Assembly (NCBI GenBank): GCA_963712905.1
Contig: CAVQJU010000001.1
Coordinates: forward strand, 248,001 to 312,000
Direction: 5' to 3'
DNA: 64,000 bases
Origin: CAVQJU01 sp963712905
GTDB lineage: Bacteria > Acidobacteriota > Vicinamibacteria > Vicinamibacterales > CAVVIG01
The notes beneath the pieces were generated by a model. The model saw only the letters and a list, made by a program, of their open reading frames with translations. It had not been told where the DNA came from and made no database searches. Shown one piece after another: positions 36,624-45,227 of the stretch (the stretch's first letter is position 1; each line of letters starts with the position of its first letter). Position numbers and translations under genes: made by a program.

Positions 36624-39485
36624 TCACTGTGACTGCTGCGGCCTCCAGTTCAGAATCACGGAAATAGGCGGGGCTGTCGGCCCTCTGAGCTCGGAATTCA
36701 CCACGAACGACTGGCCGTCGGGGGCAACGGCGTATTCGTGTCGATTCGCTGCCGTGCTGCCGATGCCGGCGGCAAACAACCCGACGGGCCGCCCCGGTTC
36801 GACGTCGTCCCGTGAGGGAAACGACGGAAGGCGAACCGGCACCGACATGAGCTGACCGTCCGCCGCGATGAAGAACAGCTCCTTGCCATGTGGGTCCCAG
36901 CGCGCCTGGGTGCCGCCGTCAATGGACACCCGCGTGTCCGGCCCTGGACCTGGAAACGGTCGCATATAGATCTCGAAGCGACCCGTCCTGTCCGACTGGT
37001 ACGCCACCCACTTGCCGTCGGGGGAGAACTGGGGGAGGCGGTCGCTGAAGTCGGTCTGGACTACCGCGAATGGCTGCCGATCGCCTCCGAGCGGCAGCGC
37101 CCAGATATCGAAACCCTGCTTCGGGTCGAGGCTCTCGTACAGCAGGAAACGTCCATCGGACGACCAGTCCATCGGAAACTTGGGCTGCGAGGTCGAGAGC
37201 AGCAGTTCCTCGCTCGCCGGGGCGGCGCCGGAAACTGTCCGGAACAGATTCATCCGGCCGCCGTTCCGGTTGGAGCCAAAGACCATCGTCGTGTCGTCCG
37301 GAGACCACAGCGGATAAATGTCGTCGCCGGGATCCATCGTCAGCCGATCCCAGGTACGGCGGATGGTGTCGTACGACCAGATGTCCATGTTGCCCGTCAC
37401 CAGCCGGAACACGGCCACGCGGCGGCCATCGCGTGACAGCGCCGGGCCGACTCCGGACGAGTCCGCGTATACCACCCTGTTCAGTTCCCGGCCGGACCGA
37501 TTGATCCAGGCGAACTGTCGCTGGCCGCTCTCCGCCGGGGGCGTGCGATAGGCGATTGGTCCGGCGGCGGAAGCGGAGAGCACCGTGCCCCCGAGCGCGT
37601 GGCCGGCAACCGGCACGGGTTTCCCTCTGAGTTCGAGCCGATCCGGATCGAACGCCTGCGCCAGCAGCTGCCCCTGCCGGATGAAGAGCAGGTGTCCCGT
37701 CGCGGAATAGACGGCCGGCGTCTCCGCGTCGAACAGCCGCGCACTTTCGAGTCCCTCGATCTGACCGAGATACACGCCGCGCACTTCGGGTTGACCGCCG
37801 ACGAAGAAGAGGAAGTGCCGGCCATCGGGAAGGAAGAAAGGGGAGGACTGAAAGCCCTGCTGCGACGCGGCGAATCGCGTCACCGCGACGAGGGGCCCGC
37901 CTCCGGCGGCGATGCGCACGATCGGATTGCCGGGATTGGTCGAGAAGAGGATGGTGCCGTCCTTCCCCCAGGCGCCACCAAGCTGCGCGGGCGTGATCGC
38001 CAGCGTCCGGACGGATCCGTCGGCGAGATCCACGCGCTTCAGCCTCGCATCGGCGAAGAAACCGAGCGATCGGCCGTCCGGCGACCAGAAAGGAGACGAT
38101 GCGCGCTCCGTGCCCGGGATGGGCTGCGCCTCGGGAGCGTCCAGCGCGCGCACCCACAGCCGAGGCAATCCATTCGATTGCGCGGCGAAGGCAATCTTCA
38201 GCCCGTCGGGCGAGATGGCGAGCGACGGGTCGTTGGTGGGCGGCGTGTCCATCTCGAGCCGCAACTCGCGAGCCGCAGGTTGCGCATGCATCGCCCACGC
38301 GCCAGTCGCGGCCGCAGCCAGCGCCACGGTCGCGAGCGCCCAGGCCAGCGGCTGATGCTCTGCGAGCCAGGACCGCCGTCTTCGCGCCGGCGCCGGCAAA
38401 GCGCGCTGCGCCGCCGCATCGACGGGCTGGGGAATGTGTGCCAGAACCCACGCCAGATCGGCGGCGGACTGAAATCGCGCTGCCGGCGACTTCTGGAGCA
38501 GCCGTGCGACGATGGCGTCGAGATCGTCCGTCGCCGCGCTGTGCGACGGCAGCGCCGGCGGGTCGTCGTGCAGGATGGCGTGGAGGGTATCGATGGTGTG
38601 TTCGCGGGAGAAGGCACGCTGGCCCGAGATCATTTCGAAGAGCATCGATCCCAGCGCGAAGAGGTCCGCCCGGCCGTCGACGGCGCCGCCGCGGATTTGT
38701 TCTGGCGCCAGGTACCCCGCCGTCCCGAGCAGCACGCCGGTCAGCGTCGCGAGCCCGTCAGCCCTGTCAGCCACGACGGGGCCGACGGGCCCGGCTGTCT
38801 TCGCGATGCCGAAGTCGAGAATCTTGGTGACGCCTGCTCTCGTCAGGAAGATGTTGTCGGGCTTCAAGTCGCGGTGGACCAGCCCGGCCGCGTGCGCGAC
38901 CACGAGACCGGCAGCCACGTCGCCCGCGATGCGGCAGGCCTCCGAGGCGGTGAGCGCGCCGTCCCGGAGCCGCGCACGCAGCGTTTCTCCCTCAAGGAAC
39001 TCCTCGACCAGGTAGGGCCGCCCGCCGAGCACGCCGACATCGAAGACCTTCACGATGTTCGCGTGGTCGAGCGCCGCGGTGACGCGGGCCTCCCGCAGGA
39101 ACCGCTCGGTGCGCTGCGGGTCGTCGGTGCCGATCGCCGACATGTGTTTCAGGGCCACGTCCCGCTGCAGGCGTATGTCGGTGGCGCGATAGACATCGCC
39201 CATTCCCCCGCGCGCCAGCAATTGGACGATGTGATACGGTCCCGCGACGGCGCCGACGCGCAGTGTCGGGTCGTCTTGCGCGAGATCGCGTGCCGCGAGC
39301 GTGAGCGCCGGTGTTTCGAGGAAGCCGGGCAGCCCCGCGCTGGCGGACGCCAGCGCGTCCGCTTCGGCGGCAAGACCCGGGTGGCGCTCGGCGAATTGCT
39401 GTCGCAGGCGGTCGCGTTCGTCGGCGCCGGCGGCCAGCCAGGCGTTGTGCCATTCGGACAGCAACTGCCATCGCTCGGTGCTCAT
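36624..39485 (-). CDS. Ser/Thr protein kinase with TolB-like beta-propeller
   Basis: A 953-residue membrane kinase. A cytoplasmic kinase domain at about 85-345 has ARGGMGDVY (P-loop), DVALKHM (Lys113), GLVHRDLKPDNIFL (catalytic loop) and ILDFGIAKT, all intact; HRD and DFG make it an active-type Hanks kinase. One membrane helix (LAWALATVALAAAATGAWAM) leads to an outer TolB/WD40-like propeller, with repeats such as LAISPDGLKIAFAAQSNG, SPFWSPDGRSLGFFAD, SPFFLPDGRHFLFFVGG and FPMDWSSDGRFLLYE. The start ATG overlaps the stop of the ECF sigma gene at 39482, so the two are translationally coupled. Confidence 0.93.
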   Translation of the reverse strand: MSTERWQLLSEWHNAWLAAGADERDRLRQQFAERHPGLAAEADALASASAGLPGFLETPALTLAARDLAQDDPTLRVGAVAGPYHIVQLLARGGMGDVYRATDIRLQRDVALKHMSAIGTDDPQRTERFLREARVTAALDHANIVKVFDVGVLGGRPYLVEEFLEGETLRARLRDGALTASEACRIAGDVAAGLVVAHAAGLVHRDLKPDNIFLTRAGVTKILDFGIAKTAGPVGPVVADRADGLATLTGVLLGTAGYLAPEQIRGGAVDGRADLFALGSMLFEMISGQRAFSREHTIDTLHAILHDDPPALPSHSAATDDLDAIVARLLQKSPAARFQSAADLAWVLAHIPQPVDAAAQRALPAPARRRRSWLAEHQPLAWALATVALAAAATGAWAMHAQPAARELRLEMDTPPTNDPSLAISPDGLKIAFAAQSNGLPRLWVRALDAPEAQPIPGTERASSPFWSPDGRSLGFFADARLKRVDLADGSVRTLAITPAQLGGAWGKDGTILFSTNPGNPIVRIAAGGGPLVAVTRFAASQQGFQSSPFFLPDGRHFLFFVGGQPEVRGVYLGQIEGLESARLFDAETPAVYSATGHLLFIRQGQLLAQAFDPDRLELRGKPVPVAGHALGGTVLSASAAGPIAYRTPPAESGQRQFAWINRSGRELNRVVYADSSGVGPALSRDGRRVAVFRLVTGNMDIWSYDTIRRTWDRLTMDPGDDIYPLWSPDDTTMVFGSNRNGGRMNLFRTVSGAAPASEELLLSTSQPKFPMDWSSDGRFLLYESLDPKQGFDIWALPLGGDRQPFAVVQTDFSDRLPQFSPDGKWVAYQSDRTGRFEIYMRPFPGPGPDTRVSIDGGTQARWDPHGKELFFIAADGQLMSVPVRLPSFPSRDDVEPGRPVGLFAAGIGSTAANRHEYAVAPDGQSFVVNSELRGPTAPPISVILNWRPQQSQ

Positions 39486-40153
39486 TCGAATGCTCGAACG
39501 CCGAGCTCGTTGCGGAGCCACGCGCGCGCCGTGTTCCAGTCGTTGATCACGGTGCGGACCGACACACCCAGCGCCTCCGCCGTCTCTTCGACGCTGTATC
39601 CACCGAAGAAGCGCAATTCGATCACACGGCTGGGGCGCGGATCCACGGCGGCGAGCGCGACGAGCGCGTCTTCGAGCGCGAGGATGTCCAGCAGCGGCTC
39701 CGGGGCGGCGATGTCAACGCCGTCCAGCGACAGCGCTGCCACATCTCCGCCCCGCTTGACCCTGTGACGCGCGCGCGCGGCGTCCACGAGCACCCGCCGC
39801 ATCATGGTGGCGGTCGTCGCGAAGAAGTGCGCTCGGTTCTGCCACCGGACAACGCGCCAGTCGAGGAGCCGCACGTACGACTCGTGGACGAGATCGGTCG
39901 GCTGCCAGCCGTCGGCTCGACGCTCGTCGGACAGCATTCGCTTCGCGATGCCGCGCAGCTCCCGGTGCACGAGAGGAGCGAGCAGCTCCAGCGCGTGTGC
40001 CTCGCCCCGGCTCCAGGCCTGCAACAAGCCGGTCAGATCGGCCCCATCGTCGTTCACCGCGAACGAGTCTATCCGGTCGAGAGCGCCGCCGATTGCACTC
40101 TTTTCCGCCGAACGACGCCCGTGTCTGGTGAGCCTCACGAGCGACCTGCTCAT
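39482..40153 (-). CDS. ECF-type RNA polymerase sigma factor (TIGR02999-like)
   Basis: A 223-residue sigma factor if started at ATG 40153; a GTG at 40057 giving NDDGADLTGLLQAWSR would match the family length better, and no ribosome binding site settles this. Region 2 reads LLAPLVHRELRGIAKRMLSD, DLVHESYVRLLD and ATMMRRVLVDAARARHR; region 4 reads LAAVDPRPSRVIELRFFGGY and ETAEALGVSVRTVINDWNTA. This group is common in Planctomycetota and Acidobacteriota and often lies beside Ser/Thr kinases. It ends overlapping the kinase start; no separate anti-sigma gene is seen. Confidence 0.92.
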   Translation of the reverse strand: MSRSLVRLTRHGRRSAEKSAIGGALDRIDSFAVNDDGADLTGLLQAWSRGEAHALELLAPLVHRELRGIAKRMLSDERRADGWQPTDLVHESYVRLLDWRVVRWQNRAHFFATTATMMRRVLVDAARARHRVKRGGDVAALSLDGVDIAAPEPLLDILALEDALVALAAVDPRPSRVIELRFFGGYSVEETAEALGVSVRTVINDWNTARAWLRNELGVRAFE

Positions 40154-40175
40154 GAAGGTTTCGTAAGGAGGGCAT

Positions 40176-40658
40176 ATGCGACGTATGGGTTGGGCGGCGA
40201 CCGCCGCCGCGATCGTGGCGGTGGCGATGGGTGGCGTGCGGATCGTGGGCGCCGAGGGATCGGACAACGACGAGCACGGACGGTTCAGGCAGTGCAGCGC
40301 GGCCACGCTGCGGGGCGACTACGGCATCCAGATTCATGGGACGCGGCCGGCGCCCGGAGGCCTCACCGAGTCAGTGATAGGCGTCGTGCTTCGCAGCTAC
40401 AACGGCGACGGGAGCTTTACGCAGGTTGACAACGTGAAAGGCTCGATCACGGGGACGGTTCCGGATCGACCGGGCTTCGGCACGTACGAAGTGAACCCCG
40501 ATTGCACGGGCCTCGTGCGTTTCCAACCGGCGGTGGGCGCCCCCTTCATCGAAGAGCGCCTCGTCATCGTCGATGATGGCCGCGAGATCAGGACGGCGGT
40601 CATGGTGCCCGCAGGCGTGATGGTCACGGGCGTGCACCAGCGGGTGCATTCGCGGTAG
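40176..40658 (+). CDS. Secreted hypothetical protein
   Basis: A 160-residue protein starting at ATG 40176 behind AAGGAGG, with a signal peptide (AATAAAIVAVAMGGVRIVGA). The mature part (CSAATLRGDYGIQIHGTRPA, VLRSYNGDGSFTQVDNVKGS, GFGTYEVNPDCTGLVRFQPA) has an N-terminal Cys and a second Cys that may bridge. The beta-predicted fold with 'LRGDYG' and 'DCTG' is frequent in Acidobacteriota secreted proteins; no function is known to me. It is divergent from the ECF sigma gene. Confidence 0.72.
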   Translation: MRRMGWAATAAAIVAVAMGGVRIVGAEGSDNDEHGRFRQCSAATLRGDYGIQIHGTRPAPGGLTESVIGVVLRSYNGDGSFTQVDNVKGSITGTVPDRPGFGTYEVNPDCTGLVRFQPAVGAPFIEERLVIVDDGREIRTAVMVPAGVMVTGVHQRVHSR

Positions 40659-40770
40659 GACGAGTTGGCCGGCGCACTTTTCGCGGTGCGCCGGTCACGA
40701 AACAGAACGGGGTTCTCCAGCGCGACCTGGTCTGGATGGACCAGGTGCGGTAGCCTCAGAGGCATCGGCC

Positions 40771-41232
40771 ATGATGGCGATTGTCATACGAGACGCAACG
40801 CCCGATGAGCGTTCGGCCCTCGAGGCGCTGCAGTGGCGGGCGTCTCTGGCGAATACCGGCGACCGCGAGGCGTTGCTCTCGAACGCCGATGTCATCGCGC
40901 TGCCGGACGATCAGATCGCCGCCGGCCATGTGTTCGTCGCCGAGCGCGGCGGGCACCTTGTCGGTTTCGCCGCCGTCCTGCCGCGGGACGACCGCGACAC
41001 GGAACTGGATGCCCTCTTCGTCGAACCGGCCGCGTGGCGTCAGGGCATCGGGCAGGCGCTGGTCGCCCACTGCGCGGAAATCGCGCGCACCCGGGGATCC
41101 TCTGCGCTGCACGTGATCGGCAATCCGCACGCCGAGGGGTTCTACCTGGCCTGCGGCTTCAGGATCCTGGGGACGGAGCAGACGCGGTTCGGCGTGGGGT
41201 CCAGGATGCAAAAGCCCCTGCTAGTGACTTAA
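40771..41232 (+). CDS. GNAT-family N-acetyltransferase
   Basis: A 153-residue enzyme. The acetyl-CoA-binding motif A reads LDALFVEPAAWRQGIGQALV (R-Q-G-I-G-Q-A), with ALHVIGNPHAEGFYLACGF completing motif B. The N-terminal part (VIRDATPDERSALEALQWRA) is the usual strand-helix. The acceptor amine is not predictable. It could acetylate small molecules, a protein N-terminus or an antibiotic. The toxin-antitoxin pair follows 81 bases downstream. Confidence 0.88.
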   Translation: MMAIVIRDATPDERSALEALQWRASLANTGDREALLSNADVIALPDDQIAAGHVFVAERGGHLVGFAAVLPRDDRDTELDALFVEPAAWRQGIGQALVAHCAEIARTRGSSALHVIGNPHAEGFYLACGFRILGTEQTRFGVGSRMQKPLLVT

Positions 41233-41313
41233 GGGCTCAGAGGGTTGGATTTCCCACCGGAGTCGCACGGTTCCCGGTTGGGTGTAGCATGGAATCCAAA
41301 GCAAGGAGTGGGC

Positions 41314-41541
41314 ATGGCGACGCTAGATTCTGTCGTGCGAAGTGACCCAGACGTGCTCGGCGGCACTCCGGTGTTTGCCGGCACCCGCGTTCCGATCAAG
41401 CACCTCGTGGACTACCTTGCTGCCGGTGACAACCTCGAACGCTTTCTGGACCACTTCCCGTCGGTGACGCGAGACCAGGCGGTCGCCGCCCTCGAGTTGG
41501 CCCACGACCTGCTGACGACTCGTGCGCGTCCTTCTCGATGA
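41314..41541 (+). CDS. DUF433 antitoxin
   Basis: A 75-residue protein starting at ATG 41314 behind AAGGAG. DUF433 features: LDSVVRSDPDVLGGTPVFAG, TRVPIKHLVDYLAAGDNLER and FPSVTRDQAVAALELAHDLL. DUF433 proteins bind DNA through a winged-helix-like fold and pair with DUF5615 PIN-like toxins. The gene overlaps the toxin by 20 bases (41522-41541). Confidence 0.88.
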   Translation: MATLDSVVRSDPDVLGGTPVFAGTRVPIKHLVDYLAAGDNLERFLDHFPSVTRDQAVAALELAHDLLTTRARPSR

Positions 41542-41841
41542 ATTGCTGCCCGGGCCGCTAGCCAAGCAGATTGTCGGGCACGATGCCCGCACCGTCTCGC
41601 AGATGAAGTGGACCAGCCTGGGCAAGGCGCGCTGTTGAAGCAAGCGGCCGCCGCGTTCGACGTGCTCCTGACGGCCGACCAGAACATCGAGCTCCAGGAG
41701 AACCTCGCGACGCTGCCACTCGCGGTCGTCGTCCTGATTGCGGAGAGCAACCGGCTGGAATCATTGGAACCATTAGTCCCGGCCATCCTGCAGGCCCTCG
41801 CAGTGATGTCCCCCAGGACTTTGGTTCGTGTAGGAGCCTGA
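41522..41841 (+). pseudogene. DUF5615 PIN-like toxin, frameshifted
   Basis: The start is GTG 41522, overlapping the antitoxin gene. The first frame reads RVLLDELLPGPLAKQIVGHD and ARTVSQMKW, which carries the N-terminal acidic residue of the PIN-like fold, then stops near 41635. A second frame continues GALLKQAAAAFDVLLTADQN and LPLAVVVLIAESNRLESLEP to 41841. One base is missing or extra near 41615. With it restored the toxin would be about 106 residues, the normal length. As sequenced it is inactive, which would leave the antitoxin alone. Confidence 0.75.
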
Positions 41842-42055
41842 CGATTTGCGCCGCACCCGCGGCGGCCACACCGCCAGCGGCGGCCGCCGGAGATGCAGTC
41901 GCTGTTGGACCGCTCATGATTCGTTCGCACTCAACCACGCTTCGTTCACCTGATGAGCGGGTGATTTGGGCGTGCTCTTAGGTATGCCGATCGACTCAGG
42001 AACAGTCGAGGAGGTGAGTTCGAACTGATGGGCGGATGCGAGTGTGCACGAGCGG

Positions 42056-42085
42056 GACGGGTGGCGTCGGCGACGCGCACCCGTC
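42056..42085. terminator. Strong hairpin between convergent genes
   Basis: GACGGGTG pairs with CACCCGTC, and an inner GCGTC pairs with GACGC around GGC. It lies between the DUF5615 remnant and the end of the Flp pilin gene. No T-run follows, so termination is probable rather than proven. Confidence 0.5.
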
Positions 42086-42110
42086 GGTGATCTTCTGAGA
42101 GGCGTCTCTT

Positions 42111-42290
42111 CTACGTGCCGGCCGGGATCGCGCCTGCGATGTTCTCGAAGACCACGCTGACCTTCGTGCCGGCGAGCGCGACGGCGCCCACGCAGACGAG
42201 CGCGATCAGCGCGATGAGAAGGGCGTACTCGAGCAGGTCCTGTCCTTCGTCCTGCTTGACGAATGCGCGAAGACGGCTGAAAAAGGTCAT
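42111..42290 (-). CDS. Flp-family type IVb pilin
   Basis: A 59-residue pilin precursor starting at ATG 42290 behind GGAGGA. The core is LRAFVKQDEGQDLLEYALLI followed by ALIALVCVGAVALAG, with the conserved Glu/Gly and hydrophobic helix of Flp pilins. No tad assembly genes are seen in the window, so it is either assembled by a distant locus or an orphan. The tail (VFENIAGAIPAGT) is typical. Confidence 0.9.
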   Translation of the reverse strand: MTFFSRLRAFVKQDEGQDLLEYALLIALIALVCVGAVALAGTKVSVVFENIAGAIPAGT

Positions 42291-42472
42291 CAGTTCCTCC
42301 AGCGCGTCTCCGGACGCGCGAATACGCAGGGATGAGCAACCCATATGCCCCTTGCCGATTTGGGCCATAACGCGCTGGGAATCATGAACTTAGCGTCGAC
42401 GAAGCCCGGCCGTTAGATGGGCCGCGAATGGTGAAACTGTAAGCAGGATTTCGATCCGGTACGATAGGCCCC

Positions 42473-43291
42473 GTGAAGCTGAAGGATTTGCCCCGGGCAT
42501 TCGGCTTCGGGTCGGCGCCGCGCGAGTACGGTCACGAAATCCTGACATTCCCGCTGCCGGACATCGGCGACGTGCGATTCGCGCGCTGGCTGCACCCTGG
42601 CGAGACGCCGAAGACCATCACCCGCGACAGCGTGGACGCCCTGCGATCGTTCCTGCGGGAAGGCGACGTCGCCGTCGACGTCGGCGCTCACACGGGCGAT
42701 TCGACGCTGCCCATCGCCCTGGCGGTTGGCGCGAGCGGCGCCGTGTTCGCTCTCGAGCCCAACCCGTATGTCTTCTCGGTGCTCGCGGTGAACGCCGCGC
42801 TGAACCCGTCAGCCGCGCGGATCGTGCCGCTGATGTTCGCGGCGATGCCGGCCGACGGCGAGTTCGAGTTCGAGTACTCGGACTCGGGCTACTGCAACGG
42901 CGGGTTTCACGAAGGCCTGAGCCGCTGGAGGCACGGCCACTTTTCGACGCTGCGCGTCGCCGGCCGGAACCTCGCGGCGTACCTGCACGAGCACGCCGCG
43001 GCCGACCTCGCGCGGCTGCGCTACATCAAGATCGACACCGAGGGCTTCGACCGCGCGGTGGTCCGCTCGCTGGCCGATCTGCTGCGGACGCGGCGTCCCT
43101 ATCTCAAGGCCGAGATCTACAAGCATCTGCCGGATGCCGAGCGCGCGGGCTTTCACGCGGACCTCCGCTCGCTTGGCTATCGCGTGTTCAAGTGCGGGGA
43201 CGTCGAGTATCGGGGCGAGGAACTGGGGCCGGCCGACTTGAGCCGCTGGAAGCACTTCGACGTGTTCGCCGTCCCTGAAGAGATCGCGTAG
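42473..43291 (+). CDS. FkbM-family methyltransferase
   Basis: A 272-residue enzyme with a GTG start at 42473 and no clear ribosome binding site. The SAM-binding block is VAVDVGAHTGDSTLPIALAV, followed by GAVFALEPNPYVFSVLAVNA and RLRYIKIDTEGFDRAVVRSL (the FkbM D-T-E-G). The C-terminal part holds LGYRVFKCGDVEYRGEEL. FkbM enzymes O-methylate sugars or polyketide alcohols; the substrate here is unknown. A REP-like repeat begins three bases after the stop codon. Confidence 0.88.
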   Translation: MKLKDLPRAFGFGSAPREYGHEILTFPLPDIGDVRFARWLHPGETPKTITRDSVDALRSFLREGDVAVDVGAHTGDSTLPIALAVGASGAVFALEPNPYVFSVLAVNAALNPSAARIVPLMFAAMPADGEFEFEYSDSGYCNGGFHEGLSRWRHGHFSTLRVAGRNLAAYLHEHAAADLARLRYIKIDTEGFDRAVVRSLADLLRTRRPYLKAEIYKHLPDAERAGFHADLRSLGYRVFKCGDVEYRGEELGPADLSRWKHFDVFAVPEEIA

Positions 43292-43293
43292 GT

Positions 43294-43348
43294 GTAGCGC
43301 GGGCCTTTCAGGCCCGCGGGTTCGGCGGCCCTGAAAGGGCCGCCCTAC
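43294..43348. repeat. REP-like inverted pair with GTAG/CTAC ends
   Basis: GTAG (43294-43297) precedes an 8-bp stem CGCGGGCC / GGCCCGCG around TTTCA. A second 9-bp stem, GGCGGCCCT / AGGGCCGCC around GAA, is followed by CTAC (43345-43348). Two head-to-head hairpins with a GTAG signature match the usual REP/BIME layout. The whole element fills the gap between the FkbM gene and the TPR gene, and its CTAC contains the TPR gene's stop codon (TAG on the minus strand). Confidence 0.75.
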
Positions 43349-45201
43349 GGCTTGGCGTGCTCACGCGCCAGCGTCGTGGCTCGCTCCAGGTTCCTGGCCG
43401 CCTGCGTGTGCTGCGGGTCGATGCGCAGCGCGACCTGGAACTCCCGCACGGCTTCATCCACCTGCCCCTGCTGCGCCAGCGTGACGCCGAGGACGTTGTG
43501 GGCGTCCGCGTCGCCGGAGTTGAGCCGCAGCGCCTCGCGCGCCTGCGCGGACGCCTGCGCGATGTTCCCCTGCTCGAGCAACCGCGCCGCGCGGATCCGC
43601 GCCACGGTGGCCATGCCCTGGTTGGCTGCGACGCTCGACGGGTCGGCTGCGAGGACCGCCGTGAACTGGCTGGCGCCCTCGTCTATCCGGCCCTGCGCGA
43701 GGAGCGCCTGGCCCATCAGGATCCGGGCGGGGATGCGATTCGGATGCGACGGGTTGGCGCCGATGAACAGATCGAGCACGTCGATCGCCTCCGCTTGCTG
43801 CCCCACGATAAAGAGCTCGGCGCCCAGGCCGGCCCTGGCGTCCGGGTAGTCCGGCACCGCCTCCCGCAACTGCGCGATGGCTTCCTCGTGGCGGCCCGCG
43901 GTGACGTATTCGGTCGCGAGCGCGAAACGCGCCCGCCCGTGAGGGCGCGTCGCGACGGCACTTTCCCACAGGGCCATGGGCGTGGCGTAGTCCCGGTTAC
44001 GGTACGTGGTCCTCACCGCCAGCGCCGCGACTGCCGCCGCTGCGGCGCACACGGCCGCGATCGTCAGCGCCCGGCTGCGAGCGGGCCATTTCGCGCGCAG
44101 ACGCTCGACGAGCGCCCACGCGAGCACGACGGCGAGCACGGACAGCGCGGCGAGCGGGAGGTACATCCGCCGCTCCGCGCCGACCTCGCTGGCGATCGGC
44201 ACCACGCTGGACGTCGGGGCCAGTGTCAGGAAGAACATCGCCCCGAGAAACCCGATCGCCGGCCACCGCACCAGCGCGACCGCTGTTCCGGCGAGCAGCG
44301 CGAGCACGAGCAGCGCCTGGGGAAGGACATCGGCCACGCCGATCGCCCGCGGCAGGCCGTAGTCGATGACGAGCGCTCGCGGCCAGACCGCGAGGCCGAC
44401 GTAGCGCGCGATCATCGCCGCCTGGTTCACCAGGTACGTCCACGAGGACACGTTCGCCGCGCCAACCGTCGAACGGGGCCAGCGCCACATCAGGAGGCCC
44501 AGCTCCACCCACGTCGCGGCCAGGGCGCCGTAGAACCATCCGCGCTCGCGCGCGGCGTCGCGCCACGAGTCGAAGACGAAGACGCGGTCGTACAGCATCA
44601 CCGCCAGCGGCGCGACGGCCATCGATTCCTTCGTCGCCATGCCCGCCACGCACGACACGACGGACGTCGCGAGCCACCCGCCGGACTCGCGTCCGCGAAT
44701 CGCGGCGTAGAGCGTGAGCAGGAGGAAGAACCCCATCATCGACTCGGTCCGCTGCGTCGCGTACTCGACCGTTTCGCTGAGCAGCGGGTGCGCGACCCAG
44801 ATCAGCGAAGCGGCCAGCGCGAGGCCGTCGCCGCTCCGGCGGTGTCCGAGCCCCACGAGCGTCAGCCGGACGATGCCGAAGAGCAGGAGCGCGCTGGCGA
44901 TGAGCACCGCAAGGTTCCAGACGTGATAACCGGTCTCGTTGAGGTTGCCGGCGGCGTAGTTGATGGCGAGCGAGAGGTTGACCAGGGGCCGTCCGGCGGC
45001 CGGCGTCTCGAGCGGCGGCGACAGCGACTCCGACAACGGCAGCACGCTGCGGATCGTCGGGTTCGACACGATCGCCGGGTCGTCGTCCCAGATGAAAGGG
45101 GCCTTGAGACCGTTCCAGTAGGCGGCGAGGCCCACGGCGGCGACGATCAGGACGATCGCGTAGACGGGGATGCGGCGGGTACGGCCTGGTCGGGGCGCCA
45201 T
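43345..45201 (-). CDS. Polytopic membrane protein with C-terminal TPR repeats
   Basis: A 618-residue protein. The first two thirds hold about ten membrane helices, starting YAIVLIVAAVGLAAYWN. A loop with FIWDDDPAIVSNPTIRSV and GRPLVNLSLAINYAAG recalls the first loop of the TMTC/GT-C glycosyltransferase group, whose Asp-Asp is catalytic. The last third is TPR repeats (ALATEYVTAGRHEEAIAQLR, ARILMGQALLAQGRIDEGAS, NVLGVTLAQQGQVDEAVREF). The layout matches TMTC-like O-mannosyltransferases, but activity is unproven. The stop codon lies inside the REP element. Confidence 0.82.
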   Translation of the reverse strand: MAPRPGRTRRIPVYAIVLIVAAVGLAAYWNGLKAPFIWDDDPAIVSNPTIRSVLPLSESLSPPLETPAAGRPLVNLSLAINYAAGNLNETGYHVWNLAVLIASALLLFGIVRLTLVGLGHRRSGDGLALAASLIWVAHPLLSETVEYATQRTESMMGFFLLLTLYAAIRGRESGGWLATSVVSCVAGMATKESMAVAPLAVMLYDRVFVFDSWRDAARERGWFYGALAATWVELGLLMWRWPRSTVGAANVSSWTYLVNQAAMIARYVGLAVWPRALVIDYGLPRAIGVADVLPQALLVLALLAGTAVALVRWPAIGFLGAMFFLTLAPTSSVVPIASEVGAERRMYLPLAALSVLAVVLAWALVERLRAKWPARSRALTIAAVCAAAAAVAALAVRTTYRNRDYATPMALWESAVATRPHGRARFALATEYVTAGRHEEAIAQLREAVPDYPDARAGLGAELFIVGQQAEAIDVLDLFIGANPSHPNRIPARILMGQALLAQGRIDEGASQFTAVLAADPSSVAANQGMATVARIRAARLLEQGNIAQASAQAREALRLNSGDADAHNVLGVTLAQQGQVDEAVREFQVALRIDPQHTQAARNLERATTLAREHAKP

Positions 45202-45227
45202 CGGGCGAGTCCGTCAAGCCTAGCACG

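Noticed and set aside
37599..39767. A long open frame on the plus strand opposite the Ser/Thr kinase
   Set aside because: Arg/Gly/Pro-rich composition typical of an antisense frame in high-GC DNA; the minus-strand frame has all kinase and propeller motifs.
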